A DNA stretch of 64,000 nt from Saccharomonospora sp. NB11. GTDB lineage: Bacteria > Actinomycetota > Actinomycetes > Mycobacteriales > Pseudonocardiaceae. The notes beneath the pieces are model-generated. The model was given only the letters and a program-made list of their open reading frames with translations, was not told the DNA's origin and ran no database searches. The stretch is from positions 124,001-188,000 of the forward strand of contig NZ_JACBJG010000005.1 in the NCBI RefSeq assembly GCF_015910535.1. The letters are read 5' to 3'. A program made the translations under genes and the position numbers. Below, piece after piece: positions 7,917 through 16,178 of this stretch (positions are counted from its first letter, which is position 1; every line of letters starts with the position of its first letter).

Positions 7917-8771
7917 TCAGCCCGTGGTCAACGCCTTCCGCACGACGACGCCGACGACTCCCGGCCCCGTGTGTGCACCGACCACGGCACCGAGTTCCGA
8001 CACCACACAGCCCGACGATCCGGGCAACCGCTCGTCCAGCCGCGTGGCGAGCTGCGCCGCGCGGTCCGGCGACGCCAGATGGTGCACGGCGACCGTGGCC
8101 TGCCCGTCTCCGGCGACCTCCGCGGCGAGATCCACCAGCCGGTTCAGCGCCCGCTGCATCGTGCGCACCTTCTCCAGCGCCTGGATCTCACCGTCCCGCA
8201 CCTGCAGCACGGGCTTGACCGACAACGCCGTACCGAGCAGCGCCGCCGCAGACCCGATGCGTCCGCCACGACGCAGGTACTCCAGGGTCTCCACCGCGAA
8301 GAACGTCTCCGTGGCCTCGGCCGCCGCCACGGCCACGGCCTCGACCTCGCCGACGTCCGCGCCGCGTCGGGCTGCCTCGGAGGCCTCCAGCGCCGCGAAA
8401 CCCAACCCCATGGCGATCGACCGCGAGTCGACCACCCGGACCAGCTCCGGACCGACTTCCTGGGCCGCGAGCAGCGCGGCCTCCCATGTTCCCGAGAGTT
8501 TCTTCGACAGGTGGATCGACACGACGGCGTCGGCGCCACGCTCCAGAGCGGCCCGGAACGCCGCCGCGAAGGCCGCGGGCGTCGGGCGCGAGGTCGTCAC
8601 GATCTTGCGCCGATCGAGAGCCTCGGCCAGCGCCGCCGGACCGAACTCGACCCCGTCGAGCGCGGACGCCCCGTCGACGAGCACGTGCAACGGGACGATG
8701 TCGATGCCGTTCCTCTCGGCGAAGCCCTCGGGCAGGTGAGCTGTGGAATCCGTGACAACCGCGACCGGCAC
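7917..8771 (-). CDS. DegV family fatty-acid-binding protein
   Basis: 284-aa DegV/FakB-type protein. These proteins bind a single fatty acid in a buried pocket and, in Firmicutes, present it to a fatty acid kinase. Visible signatures: VAVVTDSTAHLPEG at the N terminus, ADAVVSIHLSKKLSGTWEAA in the middle, and LRRGGRIGSAAALLGTAL. Length is normal. The GTG at 8771 starts it. It lies 4 nt after the octT-like gene, the order seen in mycobacteria (Rv2418c-Rv2417c). No DAK-type kinase gene is in the window. Confidence 0.9.
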   Translation of the reverse strand: MPVAVVTDSTAHLPEGFAERNGIDIVPLHVLVDGASALDGVEFGPAALAEALDRRKIVTTSRPTPAAFAAAFRAALERGADAVVSIHLSKKLSGTWEAALLAAQEVGPELVRVVDSRSIAMGLGFAALEASEAARRGADVGEVEAVAVAAAEATETFFAVETLEYLRRGGRIGSAAALLGTALSVKPVLQVRDGEIQALEKVRTMQRALNRLVDLAAEVAGDGQATVAVHHLASPDRAAQLATRLDERLPGSSGCVVSELGAVVGAHTGPGVVGVVVRKALTTG

Positions 8772-8775
8772 GCGG

Positions 8776-9549
8776 TCAGCCTACGTGGCCCCAGTCGGCC
8801 GCGTCCGACCCGACGTTGCCCGCTCGGGTGAGAAGGGGCCGCAGCAACGACGCCATCGCCCTGCCCACGACCTCGTGACCTTCCCACCCCCAGTGCATCC
8901 CGTCGGGATTGCCGTGACCACCGAGGACGTGGGCCCCCACATGGGCGGGCACGTCCAGCACGGGGACGTCGGCCTCCGCCGCCCACCGGGCGATCGCCGC
9001 CGCCGTCCGGGCTCGGGTCGTGTGCACCTGCCCGTACGACGCCGCGCGGTGCACCGAGGGCAGCCACCCGACCACGGGCAGCGTGGGCCGCAGCACGCGC
9101 AGCGCCGACACCGCCGTGTCGAGGTAGCGCACGGTCAGTCGGGTCGGCAGCGCCGAGGGACGCCCTCGCAGGGCGATCGACAAGAAGGGTTGCGCCGCGA
9201 GGTACGCGCGTCGGGCGGCGCGGCGCAGCGGATCGGGCCGCAGGTAGCGCAGCCCGGTCCGCAGGTAGGTCGGCAACGGTGACGGCAGGGTGTCCATGCT
9301 GCCCACCGCGAGCACGACGACGTCGGCGCGGTGCAGCTCCGCCCACACCCTCGGGTCGCCGATCATGGCCCACCACGCGTCGCGCGCCGTCCAACCGGCA
9401 CCGGCAACCAGGTCCGCGCTGCCGCCGAGGGCGGCCGCCGCGATGTTCGGCCACAACCGTGGCTCGTCCGCCGGATGACCCCCTTCGGGGCCGTGGAAGC
9501 TCAGCGAGTCACCGAACACCAGAATCCGCGGCGAACGAGGATCGGTCAC
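8776..9549 (-). CDS. octT: SGNH/GDSL hydrolase, OctT-like (diglucosylglycerate octanoyltransferase family)
   Basis: 257-aa SGNH-fold protein. The block I nucleophile is Ser15 in VFGDSLSFHG. The oxyanion and catalytic blocks include AGAGWTARDAWW, AVGSMDT, and D216/H219 in PDGMHWGWEGHE. Gene order DegV, this gene, gpgP, rsfS, nadD matches Rv2417c-Rv2421c, where Rv2418c (OctT) octanoylates diglucosylglycerate for methylglucose lipopolysaccharide. Whether this organism makes that polymer is unknown, so the substrate is inferred from synteny. The GTG at 9549 overlaps the gpgP stop (GTGA). Confidence 0.75.
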   Translation of the reverse strand: MTDPRSPRILVFGDSLSFHGPEGGHPADEPRLWPNIAAAALGGSADLVAGAGWTARDAWWAMIGDPRVWAELHRADVVVLAVGSMDTLPSPLPTYLRTGLRYLRPDPLRRAARRAYLAAQPFLSIALRGRPSALPTRLTVRYLDTAVSALRVLRPTLPVVGWLPSVHRAASYGQVHTTRARTAAAIARWAAEADVPVLDVPAHVGAHVLGGHGNPDGMHWGWEGHEVVGRAMASLLRPLLTRAGNVGSDAADWGHVG

Positions 9550-10157
9550 CCCACGATTCCCGCGTTGTACGCACGCAGCTTCCAGGAGTCGTCCTGGCGC
9601 TCCAACACCACCCAGTGGCAGTTCCCGATGCCACCCAACGACGGCCACAACGCCACGGGCAGGTTCAGCAGCCTCGCGGTCAGCGCGAGGATCAGCCCGC
9701 CGTGGGCAGCGAAGAGCACGGTCTCGACGTCGTCGTCGCCGTGCAGCAGGTCGGCGACCACCTCGTGTGCCCGCTCGGCGACCTCGATCCGCGACTCACC
9801 GCCGGGCGGCGCCCACGTGGCGTCGAGTCGCCACCGGTTCCGTTCGCCCGGTGCCCGCTCGTCGACGTCGGCACCCGTCAGGCCCTGCCACTCGCCGAGG
9901 TGGGTCTCCCTGAGGCGCTTGTCGAGCCGCAACGGCAACGCGAACGCTTCGGTGAGGACGGTGGCCGTGTCGGTGGCCCTGCGCAGGTCGGAGGCGATGA
10001 CGAGATCCGGCTCGAACCGCGCCAGCGCGGGCGCGGCGAACTTGGCCTGGTTCCACCCGACCTCGGTCAACGCCGAGTCGAGCTGCCCCTGCATACGCCC
10101 GACGGCGTTGTAGTCGGTCTCGCCGTGCCTCCACAGCACGAGCCTGCGCAACGTCAC
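9546..10157 (-). CDS. gpgP: glucosyl-3-phosphoglycerate phosphatase-like histidine phosphatase
   Basis: 203-aa member of the phosphoglycerate-mutase/histidine phosphatase family. The phosphohistidine signature LVLWRHGETDYN has H11. A second conserved arginine lies in ASDLRRATDTA, and the distal histidine in LFAAHGGLI. Synteny with Rv2419c supports dephosphorylation of glucosyl-3-phosphoglycerate to glucosylglycerate. The GTG at 10157 is preferred because it overlaps the rsfS stop (GTGA), which indicates translational coupling. Confidence 0.85.
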   Translation of the reverse strand: MTLRRLVLWRHGETDYNAVGRMQGQLDSALTEVGWNQAKFAAPALARFEPDLVIASDLRRATDTATVLTEAFALPLRLDKRLRETHLGEWQGLTGADVDERAPGERNRWRLDATWAPPGGESRIEVAERAHEVVADLLHGDDDVETVLFAAHGGLILALTARLLNLPVALWPSLGGIGNCHWVVLERQDDSWKLRAYNAGIVG

Positions 10158-10561
10158 GACGCGTTCGCTCCCTGGTCGCCGTCCGCGTCGTCGCTCGGCT
10201 CGTCCAACCCGTCGACCTCGATACGCGGGCAGTCCTTCCACAGCCGCTCGAGGCCGTAGAACTCGCGTTCCTCGGTGTGCTGGACGTGCACGACGACGTC
10301 GACGTAGTCGAGGAGAACCCAGCGCCCCTCGCGCTCACCCTCCCTGCGCACCGGCTTGTGCCCGGCGATCCGCAGCTTCTCCTCGATGTTGTCGACGATG
10401 GCGCCGATCTGCCGCTCGTTGGGCGCAGACGCGATCACGAAGACGTCGGTGATCACGAGCTGCTCCGAGACGTCGAGCAGCACCACGTCACTGGCCTTCT
10501 TGTCCGCCGCCGCGCGCGCGGCCGCGGTCGCGAGGTCTCGAGCTTCAACCGTCGCTACCAC
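10154..10561 (-). CDS. rsfS: ribosome silencing factor RsfS
   Basis: 135-aa Iojap/RsfS protein that binds L14 on the 50S subunit and blocks subunit joining when nutrients run low. Family features: DVVLLDVSEQLVITDVFVIA, SAPNERQIGAIVDNIEE, and the ending GRWVLLDYVDVVVHVQH with REFYGLERLW. The acidic C-terminal tail (EPSDDADGDQ) is an extension common in actinobacteria. The gene lies downstream of nadD with a 73-nt gap and couples to gpgP through a GTGA overlap. Confidence 0.95.
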   Translation of the reverse strand: MVATVEARDLATAAARAAADKKASDVVLLDVSEQLVITDVFVIASAPNERQIGAIVDNIEEKLRIAGHKPVRREGEREGRWVLLDYVDVVVHVQHTEEREFYGLERLWKDCPRIEVDGLDEPSDDADGDQGANAS

Positions 10562-10634
10562 GGTGCTCCTTCATCTGAGTGGAACGGTATGCCGAACGAG
10601 CGTACCCGCCGTCGCAGGTCGGGCGCGTGCGAGT

Positions 10635-11231
10635 TCAGGACTGAGACGGCAGGTACAGCTTGCGCTTGCTGATGTAACGCACCACACCGTCGGGCATCAG
10701 GTACCACACGGGCTCGCCGTTACGGACGCGTTCCCGGCAGGCCGTGGAGGAGATCGCCATCGCGGTGACCTCGACGAGACTCACCCGCCCCTTCGGCAGG
10801 TGGTGGTCGTCCAACCGGTAACCGGGGCGAGTGACGCCGATGAAGTGGGCGAGGTCGAACAACTCGTCCACGTCGCGCCAGGTGAGGATCTGCTCCAACG
10901 CATCGGCGCCGGTGATGAAGTACAACTCGTCGTCGGGGTACTCCGCCCGCAGGTCACGCAGCGTGTCGACGGTGTAGGTCTGGCCGCCCCGGTCGATGTC
11001 GACCCGGCTGACCGAGAACACCGGGTTCGACGCCGTGGCGATGACCGTCATCAGGTAACGATCCTCGGCCTTCGACACCTCACGGTTGGCCTTCTGCCAG
11101 GGCTGCCCCGTGGGCACGAAGATGACCTCGTCCAGCCCGAACCGGTGCTGCACCTCGCTTGCGGCGACGAGGTGCCCGTTGTGGACGGGGTCGAACGTGC
11201 CACCCATGACCCCGAGCCGGCGTCCGGACAT
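10635..11231 (-). CDS. nadD: nicotinate-nucleotide adenylyltransferase
   Basis: 198-aa enzyme that joins nicotinate mononucleotide and ATP to give deamido-NAD, the penultimate step of NAD synthesis. The nucleotidyltransferase motif [12 protein letters not shown] is at residues 10-21, and [10 protein letters not shown] (the ISxTxxR motif) near the C terminus. I chose the ATG at 11231 ([11 protein letters not shown]); the longer open frame upstream has no homology. First gene of the nadD-rsfS-gpgP-octT-DegV set. Confidence 0.95.
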   Translation of the reverse strand: MSGRRLGVMGGTFDPVHNGHLVAASEVQHRFGLDEVIFVPTGQPWQKANREVSKAEDRYLMTVIATASNPVFSVSRVDIDRGGQTYTVDTLRDLRAEYPDDELYFITGADALEQILTWRDVDELFDLAHFIGVTRPGYRLDDHHLPKGRVSLVEVTAMAISSTACRERVRNGEPVWYLMPDGVVRYISKRKLYLPSQS

Positions 11232-11377
11232 GACTACCCACCTTAGACGTTGCGGCACGCCACCGGCGGTTCCGGCGGCCCCTGCAATGCAACCACCGTG
11301 CTGGTCGAGACCTTTCCGTAGTCCATTTCGTGTGGCACAGTTCACCGCCGGACACGATCGAGCCGGTGGGAGGGCGC

Positions 11378-12676
11378 ATGGTCGAGTCGGGCGTGGACAT
11401 CACCGGCGGGAAGGGCCGGAGCGGCAGGCACCGGCTTCCCGTGCGAACGCTGTTCGGCGCCAGCGCGGGCAACGCCCTGGAGTGGTTCGACTGGACCGTG
11501 TACGCGACGTTCAGCATCTACTTCGCCAGCGCATTCTTCCCGGGCGACCTCGCGCAGATCAACACGTTCGCCACCTACGCGCTCGCGTTCTTCTTCCGCC
11601 CGCTGGGCGGGGTCCTCATCGGCCGGTTCGCCGACCTCCACGGACGCAAACCCGCCATGATCTTCACCATTTCGCTCATGGCGGGCGGCTCGGTGGTGAT
11701 CGGGGTGGTGCCGACGTACGACCAGATCGGCTGGCTGGCCCCGCTGCTGTTGCTCGTGGCGCGAATCGCGCAAGGTCTGTCCCTCGGCGGTGAGGTGTCC
11801 AACGCCTCCGCCTACCTGGCCGAGGTCGCCCCACCCGAACGACGCGGCCGGTACTCCTCGTTCTTCTACATCTCCACGGGTACGGCGGTGCTGCTCGCGT
11901 CCGTCCTGGGCTTCGTGCTCGCCCGGTCGCTGTCCACCGAGGAGCTGGAGTCGTGGGGCTGGCGGCTGCCGTTCCTCCTCGGCGGCGTGCTCGGTGTGGT
12001 GGCCCTGTGGCTGCGCCGCACGCTGGAGGAGACCGAACAGTTCCGCAGCAACGCCCCGGCGGCACGACGAGTGCGTCGGCCGCTGCTCACCACCCTGCGA
12101 CGTCACCCGAAGGCCGTCGGCCGGCTCGTCGGCTTCAGCATGCTCTCCACGCTCTGCTACTACACGTTCTTCAGCGCGTTGACGCCGTTCGCGGTGAACT
12201 CACGCGGCGCCGACGCGGTGGACGTGTTCCTGGCGCTGTCCGTGGCGACGGCGTTGTTCGTGGCGCTGCAGTACCCCATGGGGGCGCTGTCCGACCGCAT
12301 CGGCCGTCGACCACAGCTTCTGGTGTGGTCGGCCGCCACCGCGGTTCTCGTCGTCCCGTTGTCGTCCCTCGTCCGGCCGGGGCTGGTGAACCTGCTGGTC
12401 GTGTTCTGCGTGGGGCTCGCCCTCTACACGGCCATGACCTCCATCGCGCCCGCGATCATGAGCGAGTTGTTCCCCACCACGTTGCGCGGCCTCGGCATCG
12501 GCGCCTGGTACAACCTGACCGTCGCTGTGTTCGGGGGCACGGCCCCGCTGCTGATCACGGCGTTGTCCGACGCGGGACTCGGGACGGCCTTCTTCTACTA
12601 CGTCGCCGCAGGCGCGGCGGTCGCCTTCCTCGTCATCCGGCGGCTGCCGGAGACCAGCGGGTCGGAGTTGCGCTGA
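11378..12676 (+). CDS. MFS transporter, metabolite:H+ symporter (ProP/KgtP-like) family
   Basis: 432-aa inner-membrane carrier with about 12 helices. The signature between helices 2 and 3 is [13 protein letters not shown], and [13 protein letters not shown] repeats it in the second half. The start of the fold ([19 protein letters not shown]) and [22 protein letters not shown] are typical of the MHS subfamily, which takes up carboxylates, osmolytes or shikimate. The substrate is not predictable. The ATG at 11378 follows GGTGGGAGGG; an upstream ATG at 11330 is possible. Convergent with proB. Confidence 0.85.
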   Translation: MVESGVDITGGKGRSGRHRLPVRTLFGASAGNALEWFDWTVYATFSIYFASAFFPGDLAQINTFATYALAFFFRPLGGVLIGRFADLHGRKPAMIFTISLMAGGSVVIGVVPTYDQIGWLAPLLLLVARIAQGLSLGGEVSNASAYLAEVAPPERRGRYSSFFYISTGTAVLLASVLGFVLARSLSTEELESWGWRLPFLLGGVLGVVALWLRRTLEETEQFRSNAPAARRVRRPLLTTLRRHPKAVGRLVGFSMLSTLCYYTFFSALTPFAVNSRGADAVDVFLALSVATALFVALQYPMGALSDRIGRRPQLLVWSAATAVLVVPLSSLVRPGLVNLLVVFCVGLALYTAMTSIAPAIMSELFPTTLRGLGIGAWYNLTVAVFGGTAPLLITALSDAGLGTAFFYYVAAGAAVAFLVIRRLPETSGSELR

Positions 12677-12690
12677 GTCGCGCCGAGCGC

Positions 12691-12745
12691 GAACACGTGT
12701 GCATGACGTCGGGACACGCGTTCGCGAGGTGGGGACACGCCCGGG
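12691..12745. repeat. three-unit array of a 21-bp repeat (GGACACG core), locus A
   Basis: Cores start at exactly 21-bp steps: GAACACG (12691), GGACACG (12712) and GGACACG (12733). The middle unit reads GGACACGCGTTCGCGAGGTG. The array fills the gap between the convergent MFS and proB genes and matches a second array at 25078-25130. Confidence 0.6.
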
Positions 12746-12751
12746 CAGGGC

Positions 12752-13867
12752 TCAGCGGCGGCGGCGCAGCGGCACCAGGTCGTCGGCGTGCACGACCTCG
12801 CGGCGCTGTTCCGGCGGCAGCTCGTGCGTGGAACGGCCGATCAGCTCGGGCAGTTCGGTGACGTCGAACGCCACCACCCCGCGCGCGACCACGGTCTGTT
12901 CCGGGGTCACGAGGTCCACCACGTCGCCCGCCTGGAAGTCACCGTCCACCCCGACGACGCCCGCCGCCAGCAGCGACCGGCGATGCCGCACCACGGCCGT
13001 CACGGCACCGTCGTCGAGCACCAGCCGTCCCTGCGACCCCGCCGCGTACCCGAGCCAGAACCTCCGCGCGGACATCCGGCTGGGCGCGGGCGTGAACGCC
13101 GTGCCGACGTCGGCGGCCTTCAGCGCCGACGGAGCGTCCTGAGCCGCCGCGATGAGCACCGGGATACCCGCCGCGGCAGCCGTGCGCGCGGCGGCGACCT
13201 TGGACATCATGCCGCCGGTCCCCAGCCCGGAGCTCGACCGACCGACAGCGAGCCCTTCCAGGTCGGCTTCCGACGCCACCTCGGTGATCTTGCGGCTGGC
13301 ACCGGAGCGGGGGTCCCCGTCGTACAGGGCATCCACATCGGACAGCAGGACGAGCCCCTCGGCACCGACGAGATGCGCCACGAGCGCCGCCAACCGGTCG
13401 TTGTCACCGAAGCGGATCTCCTCGGTGGCCACCGTGTCGTTCTCGTTCACCACCGGCACGGCTCCGAGCGCCAGGAGCCGGGAGAACGTCCGCTGCGCGT
13501 TGCGGTAGTGCGCACGCCGCACGACGTCGTTCGACGTCATCAACACCTGGCCGACGGTGAGTGAGTACCGGCCGAACGACTCCACGTAGGCGTGCGCCAG
13601 CGCGAGCTGACCGACACTGGCCGCGGCCTGCTGGGTCGCGAGGTCCTTCGGCCGGGTCCCGAGCGCCAACGGCGCCAGTCCCGCCCCGATGGCACCCGAG
13701 GAGACGAGCACGATCTCCGTGTCGCGCGACACCCGGTCGGCGATGGCATCGACGAGGGCGTCGAGCCGACCGACGTCCAACCCGCCGCTCGCGGTCGTCA
13801 GCGAGGACGAGCCGACCTTCACCACCAACCGGCGCGCCCCGGCGAGCGCAGCGCGGACCTCACTCAT
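12752..13867 (-). CDS. proB: glutamate 5-kinase
   Basis: 371-aa enzyme that phosphorylates glutamate in the first step of proline synthesis. The amino-acid kinase domain runs from [15 protein letters not shown] through [27 protein letters not shown] and [14 protein letters not shown]-terminal PUA domain (about 275-365) follows. I chose the ATG at 13867 ([19 protein letters not shown]); upstream open frame only reads through obgE. It overlaps the obgE stop by 8 nt. proA is not in the window. Confidence 0.95.
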   Translation of the reverse strand: MSEVRAALAGARRLVVKVGSSSLTTASGGLDVGRLDALVDAIADRVSRDTEIVLVSSGAIGAGLAPLALGTRPKDLATQQAAASVGQLALAHAYVESFGRYSLTVGQVLMTSNDVVRRAHYRNAQRTFSRLLALGAVPVVNENDTVATEEIRFGDNDRLAALVAHLVGAEGLVLLSDVDALYDGDPRSGASRKITEVASEADLEGLAVGRSSSGLGTGGMMSKVAAARTAAAAGIPVLIAAAQDAPSALKAADVGTAFTPAPSRMSARRFWLGYAAGSQGRLVLDDGAVTAVVRHRRSLLAAGVVGVDGDFQAGDVVDLVTPEQTVVARGVVAFDVTELPELIGRSTHELPPEQRREVVHADDLVPLRRRR

Positions 13868-15338
13868 CGGGGTCCTCGACCGCGACTCTCCCGTCGGCAG
13901 CCTCGGCGTCCTCCGGGGCTCCCCCACGCCGCAGGCGACGGGCTTCCTTACGTTCGGCGGCCGTGATCCGGTCGGACCGGTCGAGACGCGGGTCGGTGCC
14001 GCGTCCGGTGAGCTTGCTCGCCACTCCCGGAGTGGACGGCTCCCACTCGAAGGTGACACCCGCGATGGTGACCGAACAGCCGGGCTGCGCTCCGAGCTTG
14101 GCGAGCTGGTCCTCCACGCCGAGACGGTTCAACCGATCGGCGAGGTAACCCACGGCCTCGTCGTTGGCGAAGTTCGTCTGCCTGATCCACCGTTCGGGCT
14201 TGGCACCCCGCACCACGAACGCGCCGTCCTCCTCGGGGTCGGGTTCCACCGTGAACCCGCCGTCGTCGACGGCCTTCGGGGTCACGACGACCTTCGTCGG
14301 GGTCGGCGGCGGCTGGGACGCCCGGTAGCTCTCGACGATCTCGCCGAGGGCGTAGGTCAGTTCGCGCAGCCCCTTGTGGGCCACCGTCGAGATCTCGAAG
14401 ACCCGCAGGCCCCGCGCCTCGAACTCGGGCCGCACCAGCTCCGCCAGCTCGGCGGCGTCCGGAACGTCCAGCTTGTTGAGCACCACGACGCGAGGCCGGG
14501 AGGCGAGGTCGCCGCCCAGCGCTGGGGTGTACCGCGACAGCTCCTCCTCCAGAGCGTCGACGTCGGACACCGGGTCGCGGCCCGGCTCGTACGTCGCGCA
14601 GTCCACGACGTGCACCAGCACCGCGCAGCGTTCGATGTGCCGCAGGAAGTCCAGCCCCAGGCCCTTGCCCTGGCTCGCCCCGGGGATGAGACCCGGCACG
14701 TCGGCCATCGTGAACACGACGTCGCCCGCCGTCACCACACCGAGGTTCGGCACCAACGTCGTGAACGGATAGTCGGCGATCTTGGGCTTGGCGGCCGACA
14801 GCACGGAGATCAGGGACGACTTGCCCGCCGAGGGGAAGCCGAGTAGACCGACGTCGGCGACCGACCGCAGCTCCAGGACGAGGTCGCGCTCCTCCCCCGG
14901 CTCACCCAGCAGGGCGAAGCCGGGCGCCTTGCGAGCGCGTGACGCGAGCGCGGCGTTGCCGAGTCCACCACGGCCGCCTCGGGCCGCGACGAAGCGCGTC
15001 CCCGCGCCCGTGAGATCGGCGAGCACCTCCCCGTCCTCGTCGAGGACCACGGTCCCGTCCGGCACCCGCAGCTCCAGCGTCTCTCCCGCGGCTCCGCTGC
15101 GGTGACCACCCTGGCCCTGCTTCCCGTTGCCACCACGGGCGTGCGGCCGGAAATGGAAGTCGAGCAGCGTGTGTACGCCGGGGTCGACCACGAGCACGAC
15201 GTCACCGCCGTGGCCGCCGTTGCCGCCATCCGGGCCGCCGAGCGGCTTGAACTTCTCCCGGTGCACCGACGCGCAGCCGTTCCCACCGTCGCCAGCGGCG
15301 ACGTGGATCACCGCACGGTCCACGAAACGGGATGCCAT
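13860..15338 (-). CDS. obgE: GTPase ObgE/CgtA
   Basis: 492-aa Obg GTPase for 50S assembly and stress control. The glycine-rich Obg domain comes first ([32 protein letters not shown]), then the G domain with P-loop GFPSAGKSS, switch DVPGLIPGA and LNKLD. The C terminus holds an OCT domain (about 345-425) and a charged tail. The ATG at 15338 is preferred over an upstream frame start; AGGAAGG lies 8 nt upstream. Standard rplU-rpmA-obgE-proB order. Confidence 0.96.
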   Translation of the reverse strand: MASRFVDRAVIHVAAGDGGNGCASVHREKFKPLGGPDGGNGGHGGDVVLVVDPGVHTLLDFHFRPHARGGNGKQGQGGHRSGAAGETLELRVPDGTVVLDEDGEVLADLTGAGTRFVAARGGRGGLGNAALASRARKAPGFALLGEPGEERDLVLELRSVADVGLLGFPSAGKSSLISVLSAAKPKIADYPFTTLVPNLGVVTAGDVVFTMADVPGLIPGASQGKGLGLDFLRHIERCAVLVHVVDCATYEPGRDPVSDVDALEEELSRYTPALGGDLASRPRVVVLNKLDVPDAAELAELVRPEFEARGLRVFEISTVAHKGLRELTYALGEIVESYRASQPPPTPTKVVVTPKAVDDGGFTVEPDPEEDGAFVVRGAKPERWIRQTNFANDEAVGYLADRLNRLGVEDQLAKLGAQPGCSVTIAGVTFEWEPSTPGVASKLTGRGTDPRLDRSDRITAAERKEARRLRRGGAPEDAEAADGRVAVEDPDE

Positions 15339-15378
15339 TGGGGCCGCCTTCCTAGGGGCAGAGAAACACCTGTCAAGC

Positions 15379-15424
15379 AAAACGAGGGACGGGGCCGGAT
15401 GTGTTCCGGGCCCGTCCCTCGTTT
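15379..15424 (-). terminator. terminator/attenuator between rpmA and obgE
   Basis: Arms AACGAGGGACGGG and CCCGTCCCTCGTT enclose GCCGGATGTGTTCCGG. Read on the minus strand the hairpin ends in TTTTGCTT, so it can stop transcription after rpmA and lower obgE expression. Confidence 0.8.
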
Positions 15425-15448
15425 CGAGTCGTGTGCTGGTCGAGCCGG

Positions 15449-15706
15449 TCAGGCCTCGACCGGCACGACGTTGACCGTCTTGCGGCCACGCTTCGTGCCG
15501 AACTCCACCGCACCGGGGGCGAGAGCGAACAGAGTGTCGTCGCCGCCACGTCCGACGTTCACGCCGGGGTGGAACTTGGTGCCGCGCTGGCGGATGAGAA
15601 TCTCGCCGGCCTTGACGACCTGACCGCCAAACCGCTTCACACCGAGGTACTTCGGATTGGAGTCACGGCCGTTGCGAGAGCTGGACGCGCCCTTCTTGTG
15701 TGCCAT
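15449..15706 (-). CDS. rpmA: 50S ribosomal protein L27
   Basis: 85-aa L27 protein, whose N terminus ([16 protein letters not shown]) reaches the peptidyl transferase centre. [21 protein letters not shown] and [16 protein letters not shown] are family signatures. There is no cleavable N-terminal extension of the Firmicute type. It lies 15 nt downstream of rplU. Confidence 0.98.
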   Translation of the reverse strand: MAHKKGASSSRNGRDSNPKYLGVKRFGGQVVKAGEILIRQRGTKFHPGVNVGRGGDDTLFALAPGAVEFGTKRGRKTVNVVPVEA

Positions 15707-15721
15707 GGCTGGTCAGGTTCC

Positions 15722-16036
15722 TCACTTGTCGATGCCGGTGACCTCAAGGCGGGTCAGCTGCTGCCGGTGACCCTGGCGCTTGTGGTAGCCGGTCTTGTTC
15801 TTGAACTTGTGGATACGGATCTTCGGGCCCTTGGTCTGCTCGACGATCTTGCCCGTCACCGAGACCTTCGCCAGCGCGTCGGCGTCCGTCGTGACCTTGC
15901 CGTCGTCGACCACCATCACGGCGGGAAGGGTGTGCTCGGTGCCCGGCTCGCCGTCGAGCTTCTCGACCTCGACGACATCGCCGACGGCGACCTTGTACTG
16001 CTTGCCGCCGGTCTTGACGACTGCATACGCCGACAC
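15722..16036 (-). CDS. rplU: 50S ribosomal protein L21
   Basis: 104-aa L21 protein ([20 protein letters not shown] at the N terminus, [20 protein letters not shown] at the C terminus). It binds 23S rRNA in the large subunit. First gene of rplU-rpmA-obgE-proB. A plausible promoter lies in the short gap after rne, where GTACGCTGTAAGG sits on the minus strand. Confidence 0.98.
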   Translation of the reverse strand: MSAYAVVKTGGKQYKVAVGDVVEVEKLDGEPGTEHTLPAVMVVDDGKVTTDADALAKVSVTGKIVEQTKGPKIRIHKFKNKTGYHKRQGHRQQLTRLEVTGIDK

Positions 16037-16125
16037 GGAAGTCTCCTGATTACTCGACTACTTGGGTTGGGGCTACGACGACCCGCCTGGTCGCGGGCCG
16101 CCTTACAGCGTACTGACTGGTTCCC

Positions 16126-16172
16126 CCGCGCGACGCACCGGGGTCCACCTGGGGCTCCGGCGCGTCGCGCGG
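16126..16172 (-). terminator. hairpin downstream of rne
   Basis: Perfect 11-bp arms CCGCGCGACGC (16126-16136) / GCGTCGCGCGG (16162-16172) lie 6 bases beyond the rne stop. No U-tract; it may stop transcription or protect the rne 3' end. Confidence 0.55.
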
Positions 16173-16178
16173 GCGACG

